Assembly: GCA_050516505.1 (NCBI GenBank)
Contig: CP191518.1
Location: forward strand, 3,720,001-3,784,000
Reading direction: 5' to 3'
DNA: 64,000 bases
Source of the DNA: Scandinavium ludwigii_A
GTDB lineage: Bacteria; Pseudomonadota; Gammaproteobacteria; Enterobacterales; Enterobacteriaceae
Each line of letters begins with the position of its first letter. The stretch's first letter is position 1. The translations under genes were made by a program, and so were the position numbers. Positions 53,410 through 62,395 of the stretch are shown here, piece by piece. A model generated the notes under the pieces. The model had not been told where the DNA came from. It made no database searches and worked only from the letters and a program-made list of their open reading frames with translations.

Positions 53410-54180
53410 TTAGCTACGCAGCCCACGACCACGCTGGATCAGGTACCAGCACAGGGCGTAAAACGCGGCGATAAACACCACCAGCACGCCAACAGTGGTG
53501 AACAGCGGGACGTCGGAAATACCGAGGAAACCGAAGCGGAAGCCGCTGATCATGTAGACAATCGGATTCAGGTGCGACAGCGCCTGCCAGAACGGTGGCA
53601 GCAGCGTCAGCGAGTAGAACACCCCGCCAAGATAGGTCAGCGGCGTCAGCACGAAGGTCGGGATCAGGCTGATATCATCGAACGTTTTGGCGAATACGGC
53701 GTTCAGCAGGCCTGCCAGCGAGAACAGGATCGCCGTCAGCAGCAGCGTCAAACCGACGAACAGCCATGAATGCACCTGGAACGGTACGAAGAACAGCGAA
53801 ATCGCCGTCACCAGCACGCCGACGCATAATCCGCGCGCCACGCCACCGCCGACGTATCCGGCGATGACCACGTGCGTAGGCACCGGGGCCACCAGCAGCT
53901 CTTCAATGTTGCGCTGGAACTTGGCACTGAAGAACGACGAGGCCACGTTCGCATAGGCGTTGGTGATGACCGCCATCATGATCAGGCCCGGTACGATGAA
54001 CTGCATGTAAGTGAAACCATGCATCTCACCAATGCGCGACCCAATCAGGTTGCCGAAGATGATGAAATAAAGGGTCATGGTGATGACCGGCGGTACCAGG
54101 GTCTGGATCCAGATGCGCATGAAGCGGTTAATTTCTTTGGCCCAGATACTTTTCAGCGCCACCCAATAGAGCTGCATCAT
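53410..54180 (-). CDS. yadH: YadH, ABC-2 type exporter permease
   Basis: This 256-residue integral membrane protein has about six hydrophobic segments and the ABC-2 transporter pattern, including the NPIVYMISGFRFGFLG motif near residues 205-225. It forms the channel for the ATPase YadG, whose gene overlaps its start by 4 bp. The exported substrate is unknown. A GC-rich palindrome (GCCGGGC / GCCCGGC) lies just beyond its stop. Confidence 0.93.
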   Translation of the reverse strand: MMQLYWVALKSIWAKEINRFMRIWIQTLVPPVITMTLYFIIFGNLIGSRIGEMHGFTYMQFIVPGLIMMAVITNAYANVASSFFSAKFQRNIEELLVAPVPTHVVIAGYVGGGVARGLCVGVLVTAISLFFVPFQVHSWLFVGLTLLLTAILFSLAGLLNAVFAKTFDDISLIPTFVLTPLTYLGGVFYSLTLLPPFWQALSHLNPIVYMISGFRFGFLGISDVPLFTTVGVLVVFIAAFYALCWYLIQRGRGLRS

Positions 54181-55103
54181 GCCTGTTCTCCTGTCTTATT
54201 ATGAACCAGCGTGACGAACAGCTCTTCCAGACGGTTGGCTTTGTTACGCATACTCAATACCTGCACGCCCTGCTCGCTCAGCTGAGCAAAAACGCTGTTA
54301 ATCCCTTGCTCACGCAGCACTTCCACTTCAAGCGTTGCGGTATCGACCAGACGATACTGATAGCCTTCGAGGTGCGGCAGCGGGCTTTTCGCCGCGAGAT
54401 CGAGAATGAAGGTTTCAGATTTCAGTTTCGACAACAGGTTTTTCATCGAGGTATTTTCCACCAGCTGGCCGTGCTGAATAATGCCGATGTTGCGGCACAG
54501 CATTTCAGCCTCTTCCAGATAGTGCGTGGTCAGAATGATGGTGGTGCCTTTGTCGTTGAGATCTTTCAGGAAACCCCACATTGAACGGCGTAGTTCGATG
54601 TCGACGCCCGCGGTCGGCTCATCCAGAATCAACAGTTTAGGTTCGTGCATCAGCGCACGCGCAATCATCAAACGGCGCTTCATACCGCCGGATAACATCC
54701 GCGCGCGTTCGTTGCGTTTTTCCCACAGATCGAGCTGTTTCAGGTACTTTTCGCTACGTTCAATCGCGTCTTTACGCTCAACACCGTAGTAACCCGCCTG
54801 GTTAACAACAATCTGCTGTACTGTCTCAAACGGGTTGAAGTTGAACTCTTGCGGCACCAGTCCAAGCTGGCGTTTGGCGTTGACCACGTCTTTCGCCAAA
54901 TCGTAGCCAAATACATTTACCTGACCGGAGGTTTTGTTCACCAGCGAGCTGATAATCCCGATCGTCGTGGATTTCCCCGCACCGTTTGGGCCTAGCAGAG
55001 CATAAAAGTCCCCGGCTTCGACCGTCAGGTCAATGCCACGCAGCGCCTGAACGCCGCCTGGGTAAGTCTTTTTAAGCTGTTTCAATTCAAGTGCAATGGT
55101 CAT
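54177..55103 (-). CDS. yadG: YadG, ABC exporter ATP-binding protein
   Basis: This 308-residue ATPase has Walker A LLGPNGAGKST (about residue 40), the signature MLSGGMKRRL, Walker B KLLILDEPTAGVDIE and switch His in TTHYLEEAE. The final 90 residues form the C-terminal extension common in drug or lipid exporters of this class. It pairs with YadH and is divergent from can across 106 bp. Confidence 0.94.
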   Translation of the reverse strand: MTIALELKQLKKTYPGGVQALRGIDLTVEAGDFYALLGPNGAGKSTTIGIISSLVNKTSGQVNVFGYDLAKDVVNAKRQLGLVPQEFNFNPFETVQQIVVNQAGYYGVERKDAIERSEKYLKQLDLWEKRNERARMLSGGMKRRLMIARALMHEPKLLILDEPTAGVDIELRRSMWGFLKDLNDKGTTIILTTHYLEEAEMLCRNIGIIQHGQLVENTSMKNLLSKLKSETFILDLAAKSPLPHLEGYQYRLVDTATLEVEVLREQGINSVFAQLSEQGVQVLSMRNKANRLEELFVTLVHNKTGEQA

Positions 55104-55209
55104 TCAGTGTCTCTTATTCAAATCTTGCAATCGATGTATGGTTTTAAATAAAGCCGAGTTGACCTATATTAGCGCAACGCACTTACTTGGTTACAGGTCA
55201 TTAACCTCC

Positions 55210-55872
55210 ATGAACGACATAGATACACTCATCAGCAATAATGCACTATGGTCAAAGATGCTGAATGAAGAGGATCCTGGTTTCTTCCAGAAACTGGCAC
55301 AGGCGCAGAAACCGCGCTTTCTATGGATTGGATGCTCTGACAGTCGCGTTCCAGCGGAACGTCTGACGGGTCTGGAGCCGGGTGAACTGTTTGTTCACCG
55401 TAACGTGGCCAACTTGGTTGTCCATACCGACTTAAACTGTCTTTCCGTGGTTCAGTATGCGGTAGACGTGCTGGAAGTCGAACACATCATCATTTGCGGT
55501 CACTACGGCTGCGGCGGTGTACAGGCGGCGGTTGAGAACCCTGAACTGGGTCTGATCAACAACTGGTTACTGCACATTCGCGATATCTGGTTCAAGCACA
55601 GTTCACTGCTGGGCGAAATGCCGCAGGAACGCCGTATGGACACCCTGTGCGAGCTGAACGTAATGGAGCAGGTGTATAACCTCGGTCACTCTACGATCAT
55701 GCAATCTGCCTGGAAACGCGGGCAGAAAGTGACGATCCACGGCTGGGCTTACGGTATTCATGATGGCCTGCTGCGTGACCTCGACGTCACCGCGACCAAC
55801 CGCGAAAGCCTGGAACAGGGTTATCGCATGGCGATTTCGAACCTGCACACTCGCCACATCAATCACAAATAA
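55210..55872 (+). CDS. can: Can, beta-class carbonic anhydrase
   Basis: Can converts CO2 to bicarbonate and is needed for growth in ordinary air, when bicarbonate for biosynthesis is scarce. The 220-residue protein has the zinc ligands Cys42, His98 and Cys101 and the Asp44-Arg46 pair in GCSDSRVP, all of the beta class. I chose the ATG at 55210 (MNDIDTL), which gives the exact E. coli length; the frame is open further upstream. It is convergent with hpt. Confidence 0.96.
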   Translation: MNDIDTLISNNALWSKMLNEEDPGFFQKLAQAQKPRFLWIGCSDSRVPAERLTGLEPGELFVHRNVANLVVHTDLNCLSVVQYAVDVLEVEHIIICGHYGCGGVQAAVENPELGLINNWLLHIRDIWFKHSSLLGEMPQERRMDTLCELNVMEQVYNLGHSTIMQSAWKRGQKVTIHGWAYGIHDGLLRDLDVTATNRESLEQGYRMAISNLHTRHINHK

Positions 55873-55879
55873 GCCTGTA

Positions 55880-55965
55880 AAAAAACCGGGTGGCGACTTC
55901 CCGTGACCCGGCCTACGACAGCGCATTTTTAAAGCCCGGTCCGCGTTAACGCCACCGGGCTTTTT
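55880..55965. repeat. Palindromic REP-type region and terminator between can and hpt
   Basis: ACCGGGTGGCG...CCCGG forms one GC-rich structure. A second stem, AAAGCCCGGT / ACCGGGCTTT (about 55931-55963), is flanked by A/T runs, so it can end transcripts from both convergent genes. Confidence 0.78.
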
Positions 55966-55967
55966 AT

Positions 55968-56504
55968 TTACTCGCCCTGCGGTACCACTTTCCCGACGTA
56001 CGGCAAATGGCGATAACGCTGTGCGTAATCAATGCCATAGCCCACAACGAACTCATCAGGAATGGAGAAGCCCACGAATTCCACCGGGACTTCAACTTCG
56101 CGGCGTTCTGGCTTATCAAGCAGCGTACAGATCGCTAAGGATTTTGGACCGCGCAGGCTCAGGATCTCACGCACTTTCGACAGCGTATTTCCGGAGTCGA
56201 TGATGTCTTCGACAATCAGTACGTCTTTTCCGCGGATATCTTCGTCGAGGTCTTTGAGGATTTTCACATCACGGGTGGTCGACATACCGCTGCCGTAGCT
56301 GGAAGCCGTCATAAAATCGACTTCGTGGGGAACGTGCACTTCACGGCACAGGTCCGCCATAAACATAAATGAGCCGCGAAGCAGGCCAACCAGCACCATT
56401 TCGCTGCCGCTGTCCTGATAATGTTCGGTAATTTGACGGCCCAATTCGGCGATACGTGCTTTGATCTCCGCTTCCGGGATCATCACTTCAACAGTATGTT
56501 TCAT
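55968..56504 (-). CDS. hpt: Hpt, hypoxanthine phosphoribosyltransferase
   Basis: Hpt salvages hypoxanthine to IMP using PRPP. The 178-residue protein has the PRPP-binding motif VLIVEDIIDSGNTL (Glu103-Asp104) and the SYGSGMSTTRDV loop that closes over the active site. I chose the ATG at 56504 (MKHTVEV) to match the family; an in-frame ATG four codons upstream has no ribosome binding site. It is divergent from gcd, and both share the gap that carries a CRP site. Confidence 0.96.
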   Translation of the reverse strand: MKHTVEVMIPEAEIKARIAELGRQITEHYQDSGSEMVLVGLLRGSFMFMADLCREVHVPHEVDFMTASSYGSGMSTTRDVKILKDLDEDIRGKDVLIVEDIIDSGNTLSKVREILSLRGPKSLAICTLLDKPERREVEVPVEFVGFSIPDEFVVGYGIDYAQRYRHLPYVGKVVPQGE

Positions 56505-56633
56505 AACACTAACCATATGATTTCAGGGTAAATCTTTCAACCACGCGGGCCAGTGCCTGCGACGTTGATCGGCAAGCCATGCAGTATACCAGTAAAACCA
56601 TTTATCGGGTGTATGAGATAAGAAAGCTCAATT

Positions 56634-56649
56634 TGTGATTCCGATCACA
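56634..56649. promoter_or_regulatory. CRP binding site in the hpt-gcd gap
   Basis: TGTGA-TTCCGA-TCACA matches the CRP consensus in both half-sites with the correct 6-bp spacing. It overlaps the place of the -35 element for the gcd promoter, whose TATAAT -10 lies at 56662-56667, so CRP should repress gcd. It is also upstream of hpt on the other strand. Confidence 0.85.
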
Positions 56650-56709
56650 CTTGTTAAATCCTATAATTAATTGCTACTAAAAAATTAACAACATACAGGT
56701 GTGCTTTCT

Positions 56710-59100
56710 ATGGCAGAAACAAAACCACAACAGAGCGGGCTTCTTGTGAAGCTGACGGCTCTGTTTGCAGCCTTTTGCGGGCTGTATCTCTTAATCGGCG
56801 GAGTCTGGCTCGTCTCATTGGGCGGCTCCTGGTATTACCCTATCGTCGGGCTGGTCATGCTCGCCGTGACCGCCATGCTGTGGCGCGGTAAACGTTCCGC
56901 CCTGTGGCTGTATGCGCTGGTGCTGCTCGTCACCATGATCTGGGGCGTCTGGGAAGTCGGTTTCGACTTCTGGGCACTGACGCCGCGCAGCGACATTCTG
57001 GTGTTCTTCGGCATCTGGCTGATTTTGCCATTCGTTTGGCGTCGTCTGATTGTGCCATCCAGCGGAGCGGTTGCCGCACTGGTGGTGGTGCTGCTGATTA
57101 CCGCCGGTATTCTGACCTGGGCGGGCTTCCACGATCCGCAGGAAATCAACGGGACGCTGAGCACTGACGTAACGCCAGCGGCACCGATTTCTCAAGTGGC
57201 CGATCAGGACTGGCCTGCGTACGGTCGTAATCAGGAAGGCCAGCGCTGGTCTCCACTCAAGCAAATCAACGCCGACAACGTTCATCAGCTGAAAGAAGCC
57301 TGGGTCTTCCGGACCGGCGACCTGAAGCAACCGAACGATCCGGGTGAAATCACCAACGAAGTGACGCCAATTAAAGTCGGCGACATGCTGTATCTCTGCT
57401 CTGCGCACCAGCGTGTATTCGCTCTGGATGCCACGACCGGTAAAGAGAAATGGCACTTCGACCCGCAGCTCAACACCAACACCTTCTTCCAGCATGTAAC
57501 CTGCCGCGGCGTGTCGTATCACGAAGCCAAAGCAAACAGCGCGCCGGCTGACGTGGTGGCTGACTGCCCGCGTCGTATTCTGCTGCCAGTGAACGACGGT
57601 CGTCTGTTCGCGCTGAATGCCGATACCGGCAAGCTGTGCGAAAGCTTCGGCAACAAAGGCGTGCTGAATCTGCAAACTAACCAGCCAGTGACCACGCCGG
57701 GGATGTACGAACCGACGTCGCCACCGATTGTGACCGATACCACCATCGTCATCGCCGGTTCAGTGACCGATAACTTCTCGACCCGTGAAGCGTCTGGTGT
57801 GATCCGTGGTTTCGATGTAAACACCGGTAAACTGCTGTGGGCCTTCGATCCGGGCGCGAAAGATCCAAACGCGATTCCGAATGACGAGCACAAATTCAGC
57901 CTGAACTCGCCGAACTCCTGGGCGCCTGCCGCCTATGACGCGAAGCTGGATCTGGTGTATCTGCCAATGGGCGTCTCCACTCCGGATATCTGGGGCGGAA
58001 ACCGCACACCGCAGCAGGAACGCTATGCAAACTCTATCGTGGCGCTGAATGCGACCACCGGTAAGCTGGCCTGGAGTTATCAGACCGTTCACCACGATCT
58101 GTGGGATATGGACCATCCATCACAGCCGACGCTGGCGGATATCACCGTGGGCGGCAAAACCGTGCCGGTGGTCTACGCTCCGGCGAAAACCGGCAACATC
58201 TTCGTGCTCGACCGTCGTAACGGCGAACTCGTTGTGCCAGCGCCAGAAAAACCGGTTCCACAGGGTCCTGCAAAAGGCGACCGTCTGAGCCCAACTCAAC
58301 CGTTCTCTGACCTCTCCTTCCGTCCGAAGAAAGACATGAGCGGCGCGGACATGTGGGGTGCCACCATGTTCGACCAGCTGGTGTGCCGTGTAATGTTCCA
58401 TCAACTGCGCTACGAGGGCATCTTCACGCCACCGTCTGAGCAAGGCACGCTGGTATTCCCGGGGAACCTGGGGATGTTCGAATGGGGCGGTATTTCCGTC
58501 GATCCGAACCGTCAGGTGGCTATCGCTAACCCAATCGCTCTGCCGTTCGTTTCCCGTCTGATGCCGCGCGGTCCGGGTAATCCGATGGAACAACCGACTG
58601 ACGCCAAAGGTTCCGGTACCGAAACCGGCATTCAGCCACAGTACGGCGTGCCGTATGGCGTGACACTGAACCCGTTCCTGTCGCCGTTTGGCCTGCCGTG
58701 TAAACAGCCGGGTTGGGGTTATATCTCCGCACTGGATCTGAAAACTAACCAGATTGCATGGAAAAAACGTATCGGTACGCCGCAGGACAGCCTGGGCTTC
58801 CCAATGCCGTTTAAACTGCCGTTCAATTTGGGGATGCCAATGCTGGGTGGCCCAATTTCCACCGCCGGTAACGTTCTGTTTGTCGCGGCCACTGCGGATA
58901 ACTATCTGCGCGCGTACAACATGACCAACGGTGACAAACTGTGGGAAGGCCGTCTGCCAGCCGGTGGACAAGCCACCCCGATGACCTATGAAGCGAATGG
59001 CAAGCAGTACGTTGTCATCTCCGCGGGCGGTCACGGTTCGTTTGGGACCAAGATGGGCGACTACATTGTGGCCTACGCACTTCCGGACGACGCAAAATAA
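56710..59100 (+). CDS. gcd: Gcd, PQQ-dependent membrane glucose dehydrogenase
   Basis: Gcd oxidises glucose to gluconolactone in the periplasm and passes electrons to ubiquinone. The 796-residue protein has five membrane segments in the first 140 residues, then a large periplasmic eight-bladed propeller with repeated tryptophan motifs such as WAYQ/WSYQTVHHDLWD and GTPQDS. It needs the cofactor PQQ; no pqq genes lie in this window. I chose the ATG at 56710 (MAETKPQ), with AGGTG upstream; the GTG at 56701 is an alternative. Three terminators follow. Confidence 0.95.
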   Translation: MAETKPQQSGLLVKLTALFAAFCGLYLLIGGVWLVSLGGSWYYPIVGLVMLAVTAMLWRGKRSALWLYALVLLVTMIWGVWEVGFDFWALTPRSDILVFFGIWLILPFVWRRLIVPSSGAVAALVVVLLITAGILTWAGFHDPQEINGTLSTDVTPAAPISQVADQDWPAYGRNQEGQRWSPLKQINADNVHQLKEAWVFRTGDLKQPNDPGEITNEVTPIKVGDMLYLCSAHQRVFALDATTGKEKWHFDPQLNTNTFFQHVTCRGVSYHEAKANSAPADVVADCPRRILLPVNDGRLFALNADTGKLCESFGNKGVLNLQTNQPVTTPGMYEPTSPPIVTDTTIVIAGSVTDNFSTREASGVIRGFDVNTGKLLWAFDPGAKDPNAIPNDEHKFSLNSPNSWAPAAYDAKLDLVYLPMGVSTPDIWGGNRTPQQERYANSIVALNATTGKLAWSYQTVHHDLWDMDHPSQPTLADITVGGKTVPVVYAPAKTGNIFVLDRRNGELVVPAPEKPVPQGPAKGDRLSPTQPFSDLSFRPKKDMSGADMWGATMFDQLVCRVMFHQLRYEGIFTPPSEQGTLVFPGNLGMFEWGGISVDPNRQVAIANPIALPFVSRLMPRGPGNPMEQPTDAKGSGTETGIQPQYGVPYGVTLNPFLSPFGLPCKQPGWGYISALDLKTNQIAWKKRIGTPQDSLGFPMPFKLPFNLGMPMLGGPISTAGNVLFVAATADNYLRAYNMTNGDKLWEGRLPAGGQATPMTYEANGKQYVVISAGGHGSFGTKMGDYIVAYALPDDAK

Positions 59101-59335
59101 AAGCAAAACGGCAACTTCAAGTTGCCGTTTTTTATGTTTGCACCCTCTCCCTGTGGGAGAGGGCCGGGGTGAGGGCATCAAGCCGCACCAGGTAAAAGCA
59201 AAACGGCAACTTCAGTTGCCGTTTTTTATGTTTGCACCCTCTCCCTGTGGGAGAGGGCCGGGGTGAGGGCATCAAGCCGCACCAGGTAAAAGCAAAACGG
59301 CAACCTCGGTTGCCGTTTTTTATGGTTGCGCCACC
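59098..59335 (+). repeat. Tandem 95/94-bp duplication of terminator plus palindromic repeat
   Basis: A unit beginning TAAAAGCAAAACGGCAAC starts at 59098, 59193 and 59287. The first two units are full (95 and 94 bp, nearly identical, one base deleted in the terminator loop of the second). Each contains a terminator and a full two-stem palindrome (59143-59190 and 59237-59284). The third is partial and holds a terminator only (59294-59322). Confidence 0.92.
59105..59133 (+). terminator. First terminator downstream of gcd
   Basis: AACGGCAAC pairs with GTTGCCGTT around TTCAA, followed by six T. It starts 4 bp after the gcd stop and is the first unit of a tandem duplication. Confidence 0.9.
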
Positions 59336-59342
59336 GGCATTT

Positions 59343-60917
59343 TTACACCGTAAAGCCAAGCATCATTCCCGTATCTTCATGCTCTAACAAATGACAATGC
59401 GCCATGTAGGCATGATCTTTCGATGCTTCATGATCAAACTTCACCAACACTTCGCTGACCGCACCTTCCACACGTACTGTATCCTTCCAGCCTGCACGAT
59501 GGGCCGCTGGCGGCTTGCCGTTTTCGGAGAGAATTCTGAACTGGGTGCCGTGAATATGGAACGGGTGCAGCATCATGTCGCCCTCGCCCGAAATCGTCCA
59601 ACGCTCAAACTGCCCGCGGCTGGCGGCAAACATCGGTTTATTCATGTCGAAGGCCTGGCCGTTAATACGGTTGGCATTGTGGAAATCAAAGCCCTGAGCG
59701 CCGTGTTTCATATGGCCCATATTGCCGTGGTCCATGCCTTCCATCTTCATATCACCGTGGCCCATCATTTGGCCGTGATCCATACCGCCCATCGCCTGTT
59801 TGCCGTACTTTTTCATCAGCGCCTGCATGCCCATCATGTCGAGCATAGGGTCCATCGACAGCTGGAATTTACGCTGCGTCAGGCCCTCAAAGGACGGCAG
59901 CTCTGGCAACTTCGCCAGCGTGTCCGGCAACGTTGCGGACGCTGGGATCGGCAGCGGCTGTATGCGCATCACCGGGTGCGCTTTATCGAACGGCGCCACC
60001 GCCATCCCCATCTGATTCACGGGTAACATCACCAGGTCAAACGGCTTGCCGTCACTGGTGTCCACCAGCACTTCGAAACGCTCGCCCATCAGCATTGGCA
60101 GTTCGGACACTTTTACCGGTTCGGCTAACAGACCGCCATCGCTGGCAATCACGTACAGCGGACGGTTATCACTGGTCGCCAGGTTCAGCGAGCGCGCGTT
60201 ACAGCCGTTCAGCAAGCGCAGACGCAGCCAGCCTTTAGGCGGTGCATGCTGTGGGTAAATTGCGCCATTGGTCAGCAGCGTATCGCCAAACCAGCCCACC
60301 GCGGCGCTCATGATATCCAGTTGGTAATCAATCTGCCCATCGGCAGTGAAACGCTTGTCCTGAATAATCACCGGCACATCGTCAATGCCCCACTGTTTAG
60401 GCAGCAGCAGCGAATGGATCAGCGGGTCTTCAATCAGCACCAGTCCCGCCAACCCCATTGCCACCTGATGGCCGGTTTTGCCGTGCTGATGCGGATGGAA
60501 CCAGCAGGTCGCGGCCTGCTGCGTCGGGGTAAAGGTGACGGTACGCGTGGTCCCGGGCTTGATAACGCCCTGCGGGCCGCCATCGACGTCACCGGGAATT
60601 TCCAGTCCATGCCAGTGCACGGTGGTTTCTTCGGCCAGCTGATTATGGATATCCACGGTGACCGGCTTGCCCTGCTGCAATTGCAGCGCCGGGCCCAACA
60701 GATTGCCGTTATATCCCCAGGTGGTCGCGTTGTGCGGTCCAAACTGGGACGTGCCACTTTGCACCGTCAGCGAAATGCGACTGCGGGAATCCGTGGTGAG
60801 TAAATTGGGGATCGGTAACACGGGGCGATCGGCCGCCAGCACGCTTCGACTCCATAACGGTAATGCGCTGGCGACCCCTACTGCGGTGGCTAATTTGATA
60901 AATTCACGACGTTGCAT
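59343..60917 (-). CDS. cueO: CueO, multicopper (cuprous) oxidase
   Basis: CueO oxidises toxic Cu(I) to Cu(II) in the periplasm and is a main copper-defence enzyme. The 524-residue precursor has a twin-arginine signal (QRREFIKLATAVG), three cupredoxin domains and the copper motifs HWHG, HPHQHGKTG, HPFHIHG and HCHLLEHEDTGM. A Met/His-rich segment (about residues 350-410) covers the active site and binds extra copper. I chose the ATG at 60917, with AGGGAG upstream, over a GTG two codons earlier. A CueR-type promoter lies upstream. Confidence 0.96.
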   Translation of the reverse strand: MQRREFIKLATAVGVASALPLWSRSVLAADRPVLPIPNLLTTDSRSRISLTVQSGTSQFGPHNATTWGYNGNLLGPALQLQQGKPVTVDIHNQLAEETTVHWHGLEIPGDVDGGPQGVIKPGTTRTVTFTPTQQAATCWFHPHQHGKTGHQVAMGLAGLVLIEDPLIHSLLLPKQWGIDDVPVIIQDKRFTADGQIDYQLDIMSAAVGWFGDTLLTNGAIYPQHAPPKGWLRLRLLNGCNARSLNLATSDNRPLYVIASDGGLLAEPVKVSELPMLMGERFEVLVDTSDGKPFDLVMLPVNQMGMAVAPFDKAHPVMRIQPLPIPASATLPDTLAKLPELPSFEGLTQRKFQLSMDPMLDMMGMQALMKKYGKQAMGGMDHGQMMGHGDMKMEGMDHGNMGHMKHGAQGFDFHNANRINGQAFDMNKPMFAASRGQFERWTISGEGDMMLHPFHIHGTQFRILSENGKPPAAHRAGWKDTVRVEGAVSEVLVKFDHEASKDHAYMAHCHLLEHEDTGMMLGFTV

Positions 60918-60951
60918 CTTCACTCCCTTTTAGTCTGCAGGCGAATTATTG

Positions 60952-60982
60952 AGCTTAAACCTTTCCCTAAGCGGAAGGTCAA
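60952..60982 (-). promoter_or_regulatory. CueR-type promoter of cueO
   Basis: On the minus strand, TTGACC (60977-60982) and TAAGCT (60952-60957) are separated by 19 bp, the long spacer typical of MerR-family promoters. Within the spacer, ACCTTCC and GGAAAGGT form the dyad expected for CueR. Confidence 0.85.
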
Positions 60983-61062
60983 GCATTATCCCATTAATAA
61001 AGCCCTGCGCAGGTTTTAGAAGTGTGCTAACGTTGAATTTCGTGGATGCATTGGTAACTAAA

Positions 61063-61410
61063 ATGAAGACGTTTTTTAGAACTGTGGTACTTGGAACTCT
61101 GCTTGCTATCTCTGCTAACAGCTATGCATTGAGCGAATCCGAGGCCGAAGATATGGCCGATCTCACGGCGGTATTTGTGTTCCTGAAAAACGACTGCGGC
61201 TACCAGAATCTGCCGAACCAGCAAATTCGCCGTGCTTTGGTCTTTTTTGCCCAGCAAAACCAATGGGACCTGAGCAACTACGACACCTTTAACATGAAGG
61301 CGCTCGGCGAAGACAGCTACCGCGATCTCAGCGGCATCCGCATCCCAACCACCAAAAAGTGCAAAGCGCTGGCTCGCGATTCTCTGAGCCTTCTCGCCTA
61401 CGTTAAGTAA
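61063..61410 (+). CDS. yacC: YacC, small secreted protein of unknown function
   Basis: This 115-residue protein matches E. coli YacC. It has a signal peptide (about 1-21, NSYA) and a small mature domain with two cysteines (KNDCGYQN and KKCKAL) that could form a disulfide; it is probably periplasmic. Conserved residues include QIRRALVFFAQQNQWDLSNY. I recognise no enzymatic motif. The ATG at 61063 (MKTFFRT) gives the family length; the frame is open upstream to 60949, but that lies in the cueO promoter. speE starts 97 bp downstream. Confidence 0.9.
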   Translation: MKTFFRTVVLGTLLAISANSYALSESEAEDMADLTAVFVFLKNDCGYQNLPNQQIRRALVFFAQQNQWDLSNYDTFNMKALGEDSYRDLSGIRIPTTKKCKALARDSLSLLAYVK

Positions 61411-61426
61411 CCCCTTCTGCTGAAAT

Positions 61427-61450
61427 AATGACCGTGCATCACCGGTCATT
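61427..61450 (+). terminator. Stem-loop between yacC and speE
   Basis: AATGACCG pairs with CGGTCATT around a loop of about eight bases, 17 bp after yacC. The T tail is poor (GTTGG), so it may be a weak terminator or an mRNA end. Confidence 0.5.
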
Positions 61451-61507
61451 GTTGGCTATGATGTTGCGCCTATTTTGAAAGGGTGTTAACGAAGGAGGTA
61501 TCCACCA

Positions 61508-62395
61508 ATGGCCGACAATTCCCAGTGGCATGAAACGCTGCACGACCAGTTTGGTCAGTACTTTGCCGTTGATAACGTGCTCTATCATGAGAAGACGGAT
61601 CATCAGGATCTGATTATCTTCGAGAACGCCGCCTTTGGCCGCGTGATGGCGCTGGACGGCGTGGTGCAAACCACCGAGCGCGACGAGTTTATCTACCATG
61701 AAATGATGACGCACGTTCCCCTGCTGGCCCATGGTCACGCGAAACACGTGCTGATCATCGGCGGTGGCGACGGCGCAATGCTGCGCGAAGTAAGCCGCCA
61801 CAAGAATATCGAATCCATCACCATGGTCGAGATTGATGCGGGCGTTGTGTCCTTCTGCCGCCAGTATCTGCCCAACCACAATGCCGGAAGCTACGACGAC
61901 CCGCGATTCAGCCTGGTCATTGACGACGGCGTCAATTTTGTTAACCAGACCACGCAAACGTTTGACGTGATCATTTCCGACTGTACCGACCCGATCGGTC
62001 CCGGCGAAAGTCTGTTTACCTCGGCATTTTATGAAGGCTGCAAACGCAGCCTGAATCCGGGTGGGATTTTCGTGGCGCAGAACGGCGTGTGCTTCCTGCA
62101 ACAGGACGAAGCCCTCGACAGCCATCGCAAGCTCAGCCGCTACTTTGGCGACGTCAGTTTCTATCAGGCGGCCATCCCAACGTACTACGGCGGCATCATG
62201 ACCTTCGCCTGGGCGACGGACAACGAAGCGTTGCGCCATCTCTCCACCGAGATTATCCAGGCCCGATTCCATCAGGCTACTCTGACCTGTCGCTACTACA
62301 ATCCGGCGATTCACACCGCGGCCTTTGCCTTACCGCAATATTTGCAGAACGCGCTGTCTGCCCCTGAGGAGGTGAACCCAATTGAAAAAGCTTAA
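61508..62395 (+). CDS. speE: SpeE, spermidine synthase
   Basis: SpeE transfers aminopropyl from decarboxylated S-adenosylmethionine to putrescine, making spermidine and methylthioadenosine (cleared by Mtn). The 295-residue protein has the nucleotide-binding GGGDGAMLREV (about residue 86-96), the acidic VEIDAGVV and the catalytic Asp in SDCTDPIGP. GAAGGAGG lies upstream of the ATG. Its C-terminal tail is about seven residues longer than in E. coli and runs 14 bp into the start of speD. Confidence 0.97.
   Translation: MADNSQWHETLHDQFGQYFAVDNVLYHEKTDHQDLIIFENAAFGRVMALDGVVQTTERDEFIYHEMMTHVPLLAHGHAKHVLIIGGGDGAMLREVSRHKNIESITMVEIDAGVVSFCRQYLPNHNAGSYDDPRFSLVIDDGVNFVNQTTQTFDVIISDCTDPIGPGESLFTSAFYEGCKRSLNPGGIFVAQNGVCFLQQDEALDSHRKLSRYFGDVSFYQAAIPTYYGGIMTFAWATDNEALRHLSTEIIQARFHQATLTCRYYNPAIHTAAFALPQYLQNALSAPEEVNPIEKA

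Noticed and set aside
58120..59181. 353-codon frame opposite gcd
   Set aside because: It runs from the palindromic repeat into the complement of the propeller domain; composition is that of a shadow frame.
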